Below are positions 10,129 through 19,475 of a stretch of DNA of 64,000 nucleotides, in pieces (the stretch's first letter is position 1; every line of letters starts with the position of its first letter). The stretch spans positions 3,665,001-3,729,000 of the forward strand of contig NZ_JAJOMY010000001.1 in the NCBI RefSeq assembly GCF_024699945.1. The letters run 5' to 3'. The notes beneath the pieces were generated by a model, which saw only the letters and a list, made by a program, of their open reading frames with translations, searched no databases and had not been told where the DNA came from. Made by a program: the position numbers and the translations under genes. The DNA is from Phenylobacterium sp. J426. Lineage in GTDB: Bacteria > Pseudomonadota > Alphaproteobacteria > Caulobacterales > Caulobacteraceae.

Positions 10129-11253
10129 ATGGAGAGACCCGCCGACTTCAGCCTCGAGCCCGCGACGGATCGTCCCACGGTGGCGCTTGCCGGCGACTGG
10201 ACCGCGCGCATGCTGGGCGGCGCAGGCCCAGGCCTCGCCGAAGCCCTCGATGGTCTCGACAACGTCGCTATCGACCTGTCCCGGGTCCGGCGGATGGATA
10301 CCGCGGGCGCCTACGCCATCGTGCGCGCAGCCGGCCGCGGCTTCGAACTGGACAAGGTGAAGGCGAGGCCCGAGACGCTGCGCCTGCTGGAAGTCGTGCA
10401 CGAGGCGGTCAAGGTCGAGCCCGAAACCCGCCGCGGGCCGGCGCGCGAAAGCCTGACCGTCCGCGTCGGCAAGGGCGTCGTCGCCTTCGGCAAGGACTTC
10501 CTCGACACCATGGGGTTCCTGGGCCACCTGCTGGTGGTGCTGGGCCGCAGCTTCGTGTGGCTCTTCACCGATCCCCGGCGCATCCGCTGGCCGGCGCTGG
10601 TCAGCACCATGGAGCGGGCGGGCCTCGACGCGATCCCCGTGGTGGCCGTGACGACGTTCTTCATCGGCGCGGTTGTGGCCTTCATCGGGGCCAGCATGCT
10701 GCGACAGTTCGGCGCCCAGGTGTTCGCGGTCGAACTCATCGGCATCTCGATGATGCGCGAGTTCAACATCGTGATCACGGCGGTGTTGCTGGCAGGCCGC
10801 TCGGCCTCGGCCTTCGCGGCCGAGATCGGCTCCATGAAGATGAACCAGGAGATCGACGCCATGCGGGTCATGGGCGTCGACCCGTTCGAGGCGCTGGTGC
10901 TCCCCAGGTTCGCGGCCCTGGTGGTCGTCATTCCCCTGCTGACCTTCGTCGCGACGCTGTCGGGCCTGGTGGGCGGCATCATCGTCGCCTGGTCCACGCT
11001 GGACCTTGGTCCGGCCTTCTTCCTGCAGCGGATCGTCGACAGCGTGGGGCCCACCCATTTCTGGCTGGCGCTGATCAAGGCCCCGTTCATGGCCGGCGTG
11101 ATCGCGGGGATCGGCTGCCGCCAGGGCATGGAGGTCGGCGGCGACGTCCAGTCCCTCGGCCGCCGGGTCACCGCCGCCGTCGTCCACGCGATCTTCGCGA
11201 TCATCGTCATCGATGCCGCCTTCGCCCTGATCTACATGGAGCTCGACGTATGA
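10129..11253 (+). CDS. mlaE: MlaE-type lipid ABC permease with N-terminal STAS domain
   Basis: Inner-membrane permease of an MCE/Mla phospholipid transporter between inner and outer membranes. Residues about 10-95 form a STAS-like domain (AIDLSRVRRMDTAGAYAI), and the rest is the MlaE permease with characteristic IGISMMREFNIVITAVLLAG, EIGSMK and EIDAMRVMG segments and five to six membrane helices. It opens a tightly overlapped operon with the ATPase, MCE protein, lipoprotein and patatin genes (ATGA overlap with the next gene). I chose ATG 10129; a GTG at 10069 in the same frame would add 20 residues. Confidence 0.92.
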   Translation: MERPADFSLEPATDRPTVALAGDWTARMLGGAGPGLAEALDGLDNVAIDLSRVRRMDTAGAYAIVRAAGRGFELDKVKARPETLRLLEVVHEAVKVEPETRRGPARESLTVRVGKGVVAFGKDFLDTMGFLGHLLVVLGRSFVWLFTDPRRIRWPALVSTMERAGLDAIPVVAVTTFFIGAVVAFIGASMLRQFGAQVFAVELIGISMMREFNIVITAVLLAGRSASAFAAEIGSMKMNQEIDAMRVMGVDPFEALVLPRFAALVVVIPLLTFVATLSGLVGGIIVAWSTLDLGPAFFLQRIVDSVGPTHFWLALIKAPFMAGVIAGIGCRQGMEVGGDVQSLGRRVTAAVVHAIFAIIVIDAAFALIYMELDV

Positions 11254-12086
11254 GCGGGCCCATGGACAAGGCGGCGGAAGCCCAGATTCCCGAAGACGAG
11301 CTGCTCGACAACGAAGGTCCTGCGGTGGAGGTTCGGGGACTGCGGTCGCAGTTCGGCGATCACGTGGTGCACGACAACCTCGACCTGACCGTCAAGCGCG
11401 GGGAGATCCTCGGCGTGGTCGGCGGCTCGGGCTCGGGCAAGTCGGTGCTGCTGAACACCATCATCGGTCTCAAGGAGCCCGAGGACGGCGAGGTGAAGGT
11501 GCTGGGCGCCGACCTCGCCCGCGCGTCGCGGCGCCGCTGGTCGGCGCTGGAGCGCAGCTGGGGGGTTCTGTTTCAGGCCGGCGCGCTGTTCTCCAACCTG
11601 ACGGTCAAGGAGAACGTCGCCGCGCCCATGCACGAGCACACCGACCTCACCGCCAAGGAGATCGACGAGCTCTCGGCGCTGAAGATCGCCCTCGTTGGGC
11701 TGCGACCCGACGCGGCCGATCTCAAGCCCTCGGAGCTTTCGGGGGGCATGCGCAAGCGCGTCGGCCTCGCCCGCGCCCTGGCGCTCGATCCCGAGCTGCT
11801 GTTCCTCGACGAGCCCACCGCCGGGCTGGATCCGATCGGCGCCGCCGCGTTCGACGCGCTGATCAAGGACCTGTCGGAGAGCCTGGACCTGACCGTCTTC
11901 ATGATCACCCACGACCTCGACACGCTGTATGAGATCACCGACCGGGTGGCCGTGCTGGCGGACAAGCACGTGGTGGCCACCGCCCCGGTGACCGAACTGG
12001 AAAAGGCGGACCACCCCTGGATCCGCGAATACTTCCTGGGACCGCGCGGCCGCGCCGCGGCGGGCGCCCGGACGAGAGAGGCCTGA
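11250..12086 (+). CDS. mlaF: Mla-type ABC transporter ATPase
   Basis: ATPase that powers the lipid transporter encoded around it. It has a Walker A (GGSGSGKSVLL), Q-loop (LFQAGALF), ABC signature (LSGGMRKR), Walker B (LLFLDEPTAGLDP) and switch His (ITHDL), in 278 residues. The family-specific GALFSNLTVKENV stretch marks it as MlaF rather than a general importer ATPase. Both start and stop overlap neighbours (ATGA and TGATG), so the operon is translationally coupled. Confidence 0.94.
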   Translation: MSGPMDKAAEAQIPEDELLDNEGPAVEVRGLRSQFGDHVVHDNLDLTVKRGEILGVVGGSGSGKSVLLNTIIGLKEPEDGEVKVLGADLARASRRRWSALERSWGVLFQAGALFSNLTVKENVAAPMHEHTDLTAKEIDELSALKIALVGLRPDAADLKPSELSGGMRKRVGLARALALDPELLFLDEPTAGLDPIGAAAFDALIKDLSESLDLTVFMITHDLDTLYEITDRVAVLADKHVVATAPVTELEKADHPWIREYFLGPRGRAAAGARTREA

Positions 12087-13057
12087 TGGAACGGAACGCC
12101 AACTACGCGCTCGTGGGCCTGTCCACCCTCATCCTGGTGGCGGCGCTGGCGATCTTCGTCGTCTGGCTGGCGCGTTTCCAGTTCGCCCAGCAGAACGACA
12201 CCTACGACATCCTCTTCCAGGGGCCCGTGCGCGGCCTGTCCGAAGGCGGCGACGTGCAGTTCAACGGCATCAAGGTGGGCGAGGTCACCAAGATCGCCCT
12301 CGATCGCACCAATCCCAGCCGGGTGATCGCCCGCGTTCGGGTCACCTCGGACGTGCCGATCCGGGTCGACAGCTTCGCGACCCTGGAGCCGCAGGGGATC
12401 ACGGGGGTGAACTACATCCAGATCACGGCGGGGACGCCGTCCAGGCCGCTGCTCAAGGACGAGGCGCAGCGCGAGTGCGAGCGCCAGGGCCTGGGCCTGG
12501 GACGCGAGTGCATTCCCGTCCTGCGCAGCCAGCGCAGCACCCTGTCCGATCTGCTGGAAGGCGGCGGCACGGTTCTGACGCGCACCATCGAGGCGCTGGA
12601 CCGGGTGAACCGCGTCCTCTCCGACCAGAACATCAAGACGTTCTCGGCGTCGCTGTCCGACGTCCAGGCCGTCACCGCCGAACTGCGCGAGCGCAAGGCG
12701 ATCATCGCCGACGCCCAGACCGCGTTGCAGCGGGTCGACGAGGCGACCGCCGAGATCACCCTCCTCGCGCGCTCCAGCCGTCAGCTGGTCGACACCGACG
12801 GCCGCCGCACCGCCAAGAACCTGGCTGACGCCGCCGAGGAAGCGCGCGCCGCGGCCGCCGACGTCCGCGGCATGGTCGCCCGCCTGCAGGGCCCGACAAC
12901 CGAATTCGCCACCAGCGGCCTGCCGCAGATCACCCAGTCGGTGAGCCAGCTGCAGGAGACAGCCGAGTCGCTCGAACGGCTGCTGAACGACCTGCAGCAA
13001 AACGGGATCGCCGGCTCCGTCTCCCGCAAGTCCGAAGAAGTGAAGGTGCCCCAATGA
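12086..13057 (+). CDS. mlaD: MlaD/MCE-domain lipid-binding protein
   Basis: Periplasmic, inner-membrane anchored MCE protein that passes lipids across the periplasm. One N-terminal membrane helix (about residues 7-30) is followed by an MCE domain (about 38-120: VRGLSEGGDVQFNGIKVGEV, ITGVNYIQI). A long helical region (about 150-310) has many heptad-like stretches and probably forms the multimer tube or coil. Length 323 residues. In operon with the permease and ATPase. Confidence 0.92.
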   Translation: MERNANYALVGLSTLILVAALAIFVVWLARFQFAQQNDTYDILFQGPVRGLSEGGDVQFNGIKVGEVTKIALDRTNPSRVIARVRVTSDVPIRVDSFATLEPQGITGVNYIQITAGTPSRPLLKDEAQRECERQGLGLGRECIPVLRSQRSTLSDLLEGGGTVLTRTIEALDRVNRVLSDQNIKTFSASLSDVQAVTAELRERKAIIADAQTALQRVDEATAEITLLARSSRQLVDTDGRRTAKNLADAAEEARAAAADVRGMVARLQGPTTEFATSGLPQITQSVSQLQETAESLERLLNDLQQNGIAGSVSRKSEEVKVPQ

Positions 13058-13698
13058 CGACGATGCGCCGCCTCGCTCCGGCGACCATGATGGCGGGCGT
13101 CCTGGCCGCCGGCGCCCTGGCCCTCGGCGGCTGCGCGCTGCTGGGCGGCGGCAAGCCCGCGCACCTCTACCGCTTCGGCCAGTCGGCAGTCGGCGAGCCG
13201 GGTCAGCCGTCGGCGCCCGTCCAGAGCGTCGGCGTCCTCCGGACGCCGGGACCCTTCCAGCGCGAAGCGGCCGGCGATCGGATCCTGACGGTCACCGGCG
13301 GCAAGGCGGCCTACATCGCCGAGACCCGCTGGGTCGCCCCGGCTCAAACCCTGTTCAACCAGGCCGTGGTCGCCGCCTTCGACGCCAACACCGGTCCTGT
13401 TCGCCTCGTTTCGCGCGGGGAGCCGGGCTCGGCGCCCTATGCGCTGCGGCTGGAGGTGCGGAACTTCGAGAGCCGCTACGACAACGGCTCGAAGGCCGCG
13501 CCGGTCGTCGTCATCCGCGTCGCCGCCACCCTCAGCGCCGGCCAGGCGAGCAGCGTGCGCGAGCGCATGTTCGAGACGCAGGTGCGCGCCGGCGACAACC
13601 GGGTCAGCTCGATCGTGGAAGCTTACGACGGCGCCGTGGCCCAGGTGCTGGGCGAGATCGTCGCCTGGACGAACGCCGAGGCCCGGCCAACCACCTGA
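13054..13698 (+). CDS. ABC transport auxiliary lipoprotein (PqiC/DUF330-like)
   Basis: A 214-residue lipoprotein with lipobox LGGC at about residue 27, so it is probably anchored in a membrane facing the periplasm. The body fits the ABC_trans_aux family found beside MCE transporters: an YRFG start, a YIAETRWVAPAQTLFNQAV segment and ALRLEVRNFESRY. It is expected to act with the MCE protein as the outer-membrane side partner. It overlaps the MCE gene by 4 bases and the patatin gene by 1 base. Confidence 0.88.
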   Translation: MTTMRRLAPATMMAGVLAAGALALGGCALLGGGKPAHLYRFGQSAVGEPGQPSAPVQSVGVLRTPGPFQREAAGDRILTVTGGKAAYIAETRWVAPAQTLFNQAVVAAFDANTGPVRLVSRGEPGSAPYALRLEVRNFESRYDNGSKAAPVVVIRVAATLSAGQASSVRERMFETQVRAGDNRVSSIVEAYDGAVAQVLGEIVAWTNAEARPTT

Positions 13699-14811
13699 TG
13701 AGCAAGCCTCCTGGGGCGTCGAACAGGCCCTTCTGGCCGAGACGGCGCGCCCCGCCGCCGCCGCCGGGCGCACGCGCCGAGCCCGCTGGATTCCCGGGCG
13801 TGCGGCTGTCGCTGCTCGACGATCTTGAGGCGACCGGCTTCTTCTTCCAGCAGGCCGGCGCCGGGGCGCAGCGTCCACGCCGTCCAGTCAAGGTGCTCGC
13901 CCTTTCCGGCGGCGGGGCTGGCGGCGCGTTCGGCGCGGGGGGCGCTCGTGGGACTGAGCCGTGCAGGCACCCGTCCGACATTCGACCTGGTCACCGGGGT
14001 CAGCACCGGGGCTCTCATCGCGCCCTTCGCCCTTCTCGGCCCCGCCTGGGATGAGAAGCTGCAGGACGCCTACACGGGCGGCTATGCGGCGGAGCTGCTG
14101 GGCCTGGGCTCGGTTCGCCCCGGCATGAGCCTTTATCCGGCCGCGCGACTGGAGGCGCTGGTCGAGCGCTATGTGGACCCTGAACTGATCCAGGCTGTTG
14201 CAGAGGCCCACCGGGCGGGCCGCCGGCTGTTCGTCGCCACCGCGAACCTCGACGCCCAGACGACCAGCATCTGGGACATGGGCGGGATTGCCGCCCACGG
14301 GGGCCCCGACGCGCTACGTCTCTTCGCAGATATCCTCATCGCATCGGCGAGCGTACCGGGCGTGTTCCCGCCGAAGCTTCTCCGCGTCGAGGCTGACGGG
14401 ATCGGCTACGACGAACTGCACGTCGACGGCGGTGCGATCAGCCCGCTGTTCGTCGTGCCCGAACCGCTGATCCTGCACCGGGCGCGCGAGCATGCCGCGG
14501 GGGGCGTGGAGGTCTATGTGCTCGTCAACACGAACCTGGAGCCAAGCCCACGGCCGACGCCGCTGGGAGCCGTCCCGGTGCTGGTCCGCAGCTTCGAGCT
14601 GATGCTTCGATCATCCTATCGGAGCGCTGTGCGGTCGGTGGCGGCGTTCTGCCAGCTCAACGGGTTTGCGCTCCACAGCGCGAGCATTCCGCACGAGGGC
14701 GACGGCGCGAACATGCTGCGCTTCGACCGGGAAGCGATGACCCGCCTGTTCAAGCACGGCGCGGAGATCGCCGAATCCGGCGGCCTCTGGCGCGGATCTG
14801 AGCCGCTCTAG
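13698..14811 (+). CDS. Patatin-like phospholipase (frameshifted)
   Basis: Predicted serine lipid acyl hydrolase. It carries the oxyanion loop ([15 protein letters not shown]), the nucleophile motif GVSTGA, and the catalytic Asp in VDGGAISP. An extra G in the G6 run at 13937-13942 splits the oxyanion loop from the nucleophile region; deleting it gives 370 residues in one frame. No clear signal peptide is seen, though the N-terminus is Pro/Arg-rich. It is the last gene of the Mla operon, coupled by a TGATG overlap to the lipoprotein gene. This suggests removal or remodelling of lipids moved by the transporter. Its stop shares a CTAG with the folD stop. Confidence 0.88.
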
Positions 14812-15701
14812 CCTTCGATGCCGGTGATCCGCTTCGCCGCCGTGACGGTGTTCTGCAGCAGGCAGGCGACCGTCATCAGGCCGACGCCGCCGGGCACAGG
14901 CGTCACGGCGCCGGCGACCTCCAGGGCCTCCTTGTAGTGGACGTCGCCGACCAGCTTCGTCTTGCCCTGGGCCGCCTTCACCGGATCGTCGAACGGAACG
15001 CGGTTGATGCCGACGTCGATCACCGTGGCGCCAGGTTTGATCCAGTCGCCGCGGATCATGCGCGGCCGCCCCACGGCGGCCACCAGGATGTCGGCCTCAC
15101 GGCAGACATCCGGCAGGTCGCGGGTGCGTGAGTGGGCGATGGTCACCGTGCAGTCGGCCTGCAGCAGCAGCTGCGCGACCGGCTTGCCCACCAGCTGGGA
15201 GCGGCCGACGACCACGGCCCGCGTTCCGGCCATGTCGCCCAGGGTCTCCCGCAGCAGGATCATGCAGCCCAGCGGCGTGCAGGGCACCAGCGCCGGGAGC
15301 CCCGCGGCCAGACGGCCGGCGTTCACGACATGGAGGCCGTCGACGTCCTTGTCCGGGCTGATGGCGGCGATCACCGCCTTCTCGTCCAGGTGCTTGGGCA
15401 GCGGCAGCTGCACCAGGATGCCGTGGATCAGCGGGTCGGCGTTCAGGTCGGCGACCAGTCGGATCAGCTCGTCCTGGCGCGTATTCTCGGGAAGGCGGTG
15501 CGTCACCGAGTGCATGCCGGCCGCAAGGCTGTGCTCGCCCTTGGAGCGCACATAGACCTGGCTGGCCGGATCCTCGCCCACCAGCACCACGGCCAGGCCG
15601 GGTTGCAGCTTGTAGTCGGCGCGCAGGCGCGCGACCTCCTCGGTCACCTGCGCCCGCAGGCGCTCAGCCACCACCTTGCCGTCGATGATCTTCGCCGTCA
15701 T
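14808..15701 (-). CDS. folD: Bifunctional methylenetetrahydrofolate dehydrogenase/cyclohydrolase
   Basis: Interconverts 5,10-methylene-, methenyl- and 10-formyl-tetrahydrofolate in cytosolic one-carbon metabolism. The 297-residue protein has the family signatures: the YVRSKGEHS region with catalytic Lys, [31 protein letters not shown] in the NADP site, and a C-terminal [12 protein letters not shown]. Length and motifs are normal. It follows the Nudix gene after 17 bases and is probably in one transcript with it. Confidence 0.96.
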   Translation of the reverse strand: MTAKIIDGKVVAERLRAQVTEEVARLRADYKLQPGLAVVLVGEDPASQVYVRSKGEHSLAAGMHSVTHRLPENTRQDELIRLVADLNADPLIHGILVQLPLPKHLDEKAVIAAISPDKDVDGLHVVNAGRLAAGLPALVPCTPLGCMILLRETLGDMAGTRAVVVGRSQLVGKPVAQLLLQADCTVTIAHSRTRDLPDVCREADILVAAVGRPRMIRGDWIKPGATVIDVGINRVPFDDPVKAAQGKTKLVGDVHYKEALEVAGAVTPVPGGVGLMTVACLLQNTVTAAKRITGIEG

Positions 15702-15718
15702 GGCGCGCTGCTAGCCGC

Positions 15719-16177
15719 TCAGCGCTTCCGAAGCAATCGCAGCCATGCCGCGACGGCCCAGGCATGCGCCTCGTGCCGCAGCGTCTCGATCGCCTCGTGC
15801 GGCGGCAGCCATACCAGGGTGTGGTCGTCCTCCACCTTCAGCTCCGCATCCTCGCCGGTGATGTCGAGCACGAGGAAGGTCGCGCGGTTGTTGAACGCCT
15901 TGTCGCTGGTGTTGACGAAGAACTGGTCGGCCCTGGCGTAGGCCTCACCGACCGCGACCTTCAGCCCGGTCTCCTCGGCGAACTCGCGGACCACCGCTTC
16001 TTCGGGGCCCTCGCCCGGATCGAGCGCCCCGCCGGGAAGGTCCAGCCAAGCCGCATGGTCGGGCTTTTTCACCCGCACGGCGGCGATCTTCCCGTCCCGT
16101 TCCGCGATCCCGAACGCCGCCGGACGGTCGCCGTAGGTCCGCCCGGGCTCAGGTTGGCCGAACTGCGGGATCGCCAT
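15719..16177 (-). CDS. Nudix hydrolase
   Basis: A 152-residue Nudix hydrolase that should cleave a nucleoside diphosphate linked to another group. The Nudix box G-ALDPGE-...-REFAEETGL is intact (GGALDPGEGPEEAVVREFAE). The substrate cannot be predicted. Its start overlaps the stop of the S1/P1 nuclease (TGATG), and folD lies 17 bases downstream. Confidence 0.88.
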   Translation of the reverse strand: MAIPQFGQPEPGRTYGDRPAAFGIAERDGKIAAVRVKKPDHAAWLDLPGGALDPGEGPEEAVVREFAEETGLKVAVGEAYARADQFFVNTSDKAFNNRATFLVLDITGEDAELKVEDDHTLVWLPPHEAIETLRHEAHAWAVAAWLRLLRKR

Positions 16178-17184
16178 CAGTCGATCGAGTAGAGCGAGGG
16201 ATACGGGTCGACCTTGCCGGACAGCACATCCTGCACGGCGACGGGGCGCCAGCCGACGCTGCGAGTGGCGCTGGCGTTCCAGGCCTCGACGATCATGTCC
16301 CGCAGTTCTGACGCCCCCGCCGCCATCCGCTCGGTGGCGAAGGCCGGTCCGCGGGGGTCGCCCTGGGCCAGCCCGCCGGCCTTCTCAAGCTCGTACAGCG
16401 GCACGACGAACCTGTTGGTCGCCAGGATATAGTCGACGGTCCGCTGTTCGACCGCGCAGTCGCAGGCGCGGAAGGGCGTCATCTTCGCCGCCACGGCCGC
16501 CGCATCGGCCGTGGCGCGGACCATGGCGCTCTCGAACGGCGAATGGATGCGCGCCGTCGTGAAGCCCTGCGGGTTCGGGTAGTCGCCCCAGCCGTTGTAG
16601 TGGGTGGAGGTGTGCAAAGGCTGTGCGCCGTCGCCCACGAAGTGCGACAGGTCGCCGATGGTGGCCAGGATCAGCGCCTCGCGCCGGATCCGGTCGGCCC
16701 TGAACCAGGCGTGGTTCGACTTCCACTTCGGGTTCTTCTCGGCCGCCGTGAGCACGCGCCAATAGGCGAAGTCCAGCGCCAGCTGCTGCCACCGGTCGAT
16801 GATGGCGTAGTGCAGGTACCCGGCCTTGGCAGTGTCCAATTGGTGGGCCGCAAGCTGGGTCTCGTACTCGGCCTTGGTCGCGGGCATCGGCAGGAAGGGC
16901 GGGCCGCCGAGGATCGTGCCGTCGTCATGGATGTCGACGAAGTGGGCGGCGTCGCGGTCGTTGTCGTGGATCTTGCCGGCGCCTTTCGACCGGTCCGGCT
17001 CGCGCGACAGCTCGCCGATCGCCTCGACCCCCGCCTTGGACCGCAGGAAGGCCGGGAGGTCCGACGGCAGGGCCTTGGCGGCCAGCTGGCCGACGATCCG
17101 GTGGCCGGTGCCGCCCCAGGCGAAGGCGGTTGCGGGGCTTACGGCGACGGCGGCGGCGAGAGCCAGCGGAAGAATGCGCTTCAT
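16177..17184 (-). CDS. S1/P1-type zinc nuclease, secreted
   Basis: Predicted secreted zinc-dependent single-strand nuclease or phosphodiesterase. The start ATG 17184 gives a Sec signal peptide ending AFA, so the mature chain begins with the Trp that ligates zinc in this family (WGGTGHRIVGQLA). Later ligands are visible in HFVDI, NHAWF and GDLSHFVGDGAQPLHTS. 335 residues, normal for bacterial members. An upstream in-frame codon at 17232 would add 16 residues before the signal peptide and is less likely. Confidence 0.9.
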   Translation of the reverse strand: MKRILPLALAAAVAVSPATAFAWGGTGHRIVGQLAAKALPSDLPAFLRSKAGVEAIGELSREPDRSKGAGKIHDNDRDAAHFVDIHDDGTILGGPPFLPMPATKAEYETQLAAHQLDTAKAGYLHYAIIDRWQQLALDFAYWRVLTAAEKNPKWKSNHAWFRADRIRREALILATIGDLSHFVGDGAQPLHTSTHYNGWGDYPNPQGFTTARIHSPFESAMVRATADAAAVAAKMTPFRACDCAVEQRTVDYILATNRFVVPLYELEKAGGLAQGDPRGPAFATERMAAGASELRDMIVEAWNASATRSVGWRPVAVQDVLSGKVDPYPSLYSID

Positions 17185-17249
17185 CCGCTCCGTTTGAGGG
17201 CTCGGCGCCGCGAAGGCAAGCGGGTCACGCAACCTTCACGCGGGCGCGC

Positions 17250-17831
17250 TCAGGCGATGTTGAAGGCCTGCTCAACCCGGACGATCCAGGCCTGGGTCTT
17301 GGGATAGTCCGCCAGCCGGAAGCCGCCCTCCTCCGCCACCCGCGTGTAGGCCACGAGCGCGATGTCGGCGAGGGTCGGCCCCTGGCCCACAAGGAACGGG
17401 GTTTCCATGAGCCCCTCCTCGATCCGCTGCAGCGCCGCCTTCCCGCGTTCGACAAGGCGCGGGTCCAGCTCGGCCACCGGCTTGCCCTGGTACTTCACCT
17501 GGAAGCGGGCGACGGCGACGTAGGGCTCGTGGCTGTACTGCTCCCAGAACATCCATTCCAGCATCTTGGCCCGCGCGTAGGCGTCGGCGGGGATCAGGGC
17601 CGAGCCCTCCGCAAGGTGCAGGATCACGGCGTTGGACTGGGCCAGCGGCCGGCCGTCGTCCAGGATCACCGTCGGCACCTGGCCGGCGGGATTCAGCGCC
17701 AGGAACTCGGCCGTGCGGCTCTCGCCCTTCAGGACGTCGAGCTCGATCCAGCGGTAGGGAATCCCCAGATGGTCCGCTGTCCAACGGATCTTCAGGCAGT
17801 TCCCGGACTTCGAGTCGCCGTAGATTTCCAT
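17250..17831 (-). CDS. Glutathione S-transferase family protein
   Basis: A 193-residue GST-fold protein. The N-terminal thioredoxin-like domain (MEIYGDSKSGNC, then GQVPTVILDDGRPLAQSNAVILHLA with the cis-Pro and the glutathione-binding Gln-Ser) is followed by the helical C-terminal domain (FLVGQGPTLADIALVAYTRVA). ATG 17831 is chosen because GGGAGGTGG sits at ideal spacing; a further upstream GTG/ATG would add seven poorly conserved residues. Substrate unknown. Confidence 0.9.
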   Translation of the reverse strand: MEIYGDSKSGNCLKIRWTADHLGIPYRWIELDVLKGESRTAEFLALNPAGQVPTVILDDGRPLAQSNAVILHLAEGSALIPADAYARAKMLEWMFWEQYSHEPYVAVARFQVKYQGKPVAELDPRLVERGKAALQRIEEGLMETPFLVGQGPTLADIALVAYTRVAEEGGFRLADYPKTQAWIVRVEQAFNIA

Positions 17832-18018
17832 GTTTCCACCTCCCGCTGGCAAGCGGGGCTGTGCGCGAAATCCCCTGCACGATCAAGCGACGCTCTATGG
17901 GGATAGCGATTAGGAAATCTGACAGGCAGGCAGCCGACGAGGCCACAGGGGTTGCCCCTGCGGGTCGATGTCGGTAGGAGTCCGGCCACCAGTTCAACGA
18001 CGAAGGAGGACGCCGTCC

Positions 18019-18498
18019 ATGCGACGCCGCCTCGCCGCCCTGGCAGCTTTTTCCCTCATTCTCACCGCCACCAACGCGCAAGCCGCCTCGAATGATCCCG
18101 TGGGCGACCTGATTGGTTCGGTGATGACCGGCAACCTCCCCGGCGCGCCGGTCTTCAACCTCAAGGCCACGCTGTATCACGCCGGCGCCAAGGGCGTGGG
18201 CGCCCTGGACAGCCTGGGCTGCAAGGTCGTCGCCATGCGTACGGTCGCCGTCGACCGGCAGGTGATCCCGCGCCGCACGGTGCTGTTCATCAAGGAAACC
18301 GTCGGCCTGAAGATGCCCGACGGCAAGACGCACGACGGCTACTGGTACGCCTCCGACGTTGGCGGCGCGATCAAGGGCGAACGCATCGACCTCTTCACCG
18401 GCCACGGCTCGTCCTCGATGAAGCCGGTCCAGAAGCTGAACCTCTCGAAGCTTACGGCCGTGAAGGTCGGCGAGTTCAAGGGCTGCCCGCCGGCGTAG
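18019..18498 (+). CDS. Secreted 3D-domain protein
   Basis: A 159-residue exported protein. A Sec signal peptide (about 1-23, ending AQA) precedes a 3D domain (about 95-140) named for its three conserved Asp residues, with DGYWYASDVGGAIKGERIDLFTGHG. The domain also occurs at the C-terminus of MltA lytic transglycosylases and in Rpf-type cell-wall proteins, so a role in peptidoglycan turnover is reasonable. The start ATG is preceded by AAGGAGG at 18003-18009. Confidence 0.85.
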   Translation: MRRRLAALAAFSLILTATNAQAASNDPVGDLIGSVMTGNLPGAPVFNLKATLYHAGAKGVGALDSLGCKVVAMRTVAVDRQVIPRRTVLFIKETVGLKMPDGKTHDGYWYASDVGGAIKGERIDLFTGHGSSSMKPVQKLNLSKLTAVKVGEFKGCPPA

Positions 18499-18578
18499 CC
18501 GCCGGTCGCCGACTCCGAAATCCCCCGACGACGCTTGGACTTCAGCGCGACGGCTGAGTGGTTTCCTGGGACCCGATC

Positions 18579-18605
18579 CTGCAGGCGGGACCTGACGGCC
18601 TGCAG
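18579..18605. terminator. Weak hairpin between convergent genes
   Basis: An 8-base-pair inverted repeat (CTGCAGGC with GCCTGCAG) around an 11-base loop lies between the convergent 3D-domain and fpr genes. There is no T-rich tail, so it is only a possible termination or mRNA-end structure. Confidence 0.3.
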
Positions 18606-18637
18606 CGCCCACCGAGACCCGTGCTCGACCTCGTCGC

Positions 18638-19456
18638 CTAGGTCTCGACGAAGGCCTTTTCGAGCACGAAGTCGCCCGGCTGGGCGATCGAGCCCTCCTC
18701 GAAGCCGCGATCCAGGAGCTGCTGCTTCAGGTCGGCCAGCACGGAAGGGCCGCCGCACAGCATCACCCGGTCCACCGCGGGGTCGAACGGGGGCACACCA
18801 AGGTCCTCGAACACCTTGCCGCTCTCGATCAGGTCGGTGATGCGGCCGCGGGTCTTGAAGTCCTCACGGGTGACGGTCGGATAGTACTTCAGCTTCGGCC
18901 CGATCAGCTCGCCGAGGATCTCGTCGGAGGCGAGCTCGGTCTCCAGCAGTTCGCGGTAGTTCAGGTCGGCGACCTCGCGCACCGTGTGGGTGACGATCAC
19001 CTCGTCGAAGCGCTCATAGACCTCGGGGTCGCGGGCCAGCGACAGCCAGGGCGCGAGGCCCGTGCCGGTGCCCAGCATCCACAGCCGCTTGCCGGGCTTC
19101 AGGCCATCCAGAACCAAGGTTCCCGTGGGCTTCCGGCCGATCAGCACCTCGTCCCCCACCTGGATCTTCTGCAGGCGCGAGGTCAGGGGACCATCCGGAA
19201 CCTTGATCGAGTAGAATTCCAGCTCCTCGTGCCACGACGGCGAGGCGATGGAATAGGCGCGAACCAGCGGCTTGCCGTCTTCCTTGGTGAGGCCCACCAT
19301 CACGAACTGGCCGCTGGCGAAGCGGAAGGCCGGGTCCCGCGTCGTGCGGAACGAGAACAGGCTGTCGGTCCAGTGCTGGACCCAGGTCACCTTCTCCACG
19401 AAGAAGGCGCCGCTGGCCTTCTGGGCCGGCGCGGCGGCCACGGACACGTCGTTCAT
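18638..19456 (-). CDS. fpr: Ferredoxin/flavodoxin-NADP+ reductase
   Basis: FAD flavoprotein that exchanges electrons between NADPH and ferredoxin or flavodoxin. From ATG 19456 it has 272 residues: FAD-binding RAYSIASPSWHEELEFYSI, then NADP-binding GTGTGLAPWLSL and the C-terminal MLCGGPSVL. The frame is open for 73 codons upstream of this ATG, but that part overlaps cysH and looks like shadow sequence. As the last gene of the cob-cys operon it probably supplies reductant for sulfite reductase, which is inference from position. Confidence 0.93.
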   Translation of the reverse strand: MNDVSVAAAPAQKASGAFFVEKVTWVQHWTDSLFSFRTTRDPAFRFASGQFVMVGLTKEDGKPLVRAYSIASPSWHEELEFYSIKVPDGPLTSRLQKIQVGDEVLIGRKPTGTLVLDGLKPGKRLWMLGTGTGLAPWLSLARDPEVYERFDEVIVTHTVREVADLNYRELLETELASDEILGELIGPKLKYYPTVTREDFKTRGRITDLIESGKVFEDLGVPPFDPAVDRVMLCGGPSVLADLKQQLLDRGFEEGSIAQPGDFVLEKAFVET

Positions 19457-19475
19457 CAAGCTCTCTCTCGGCGGC

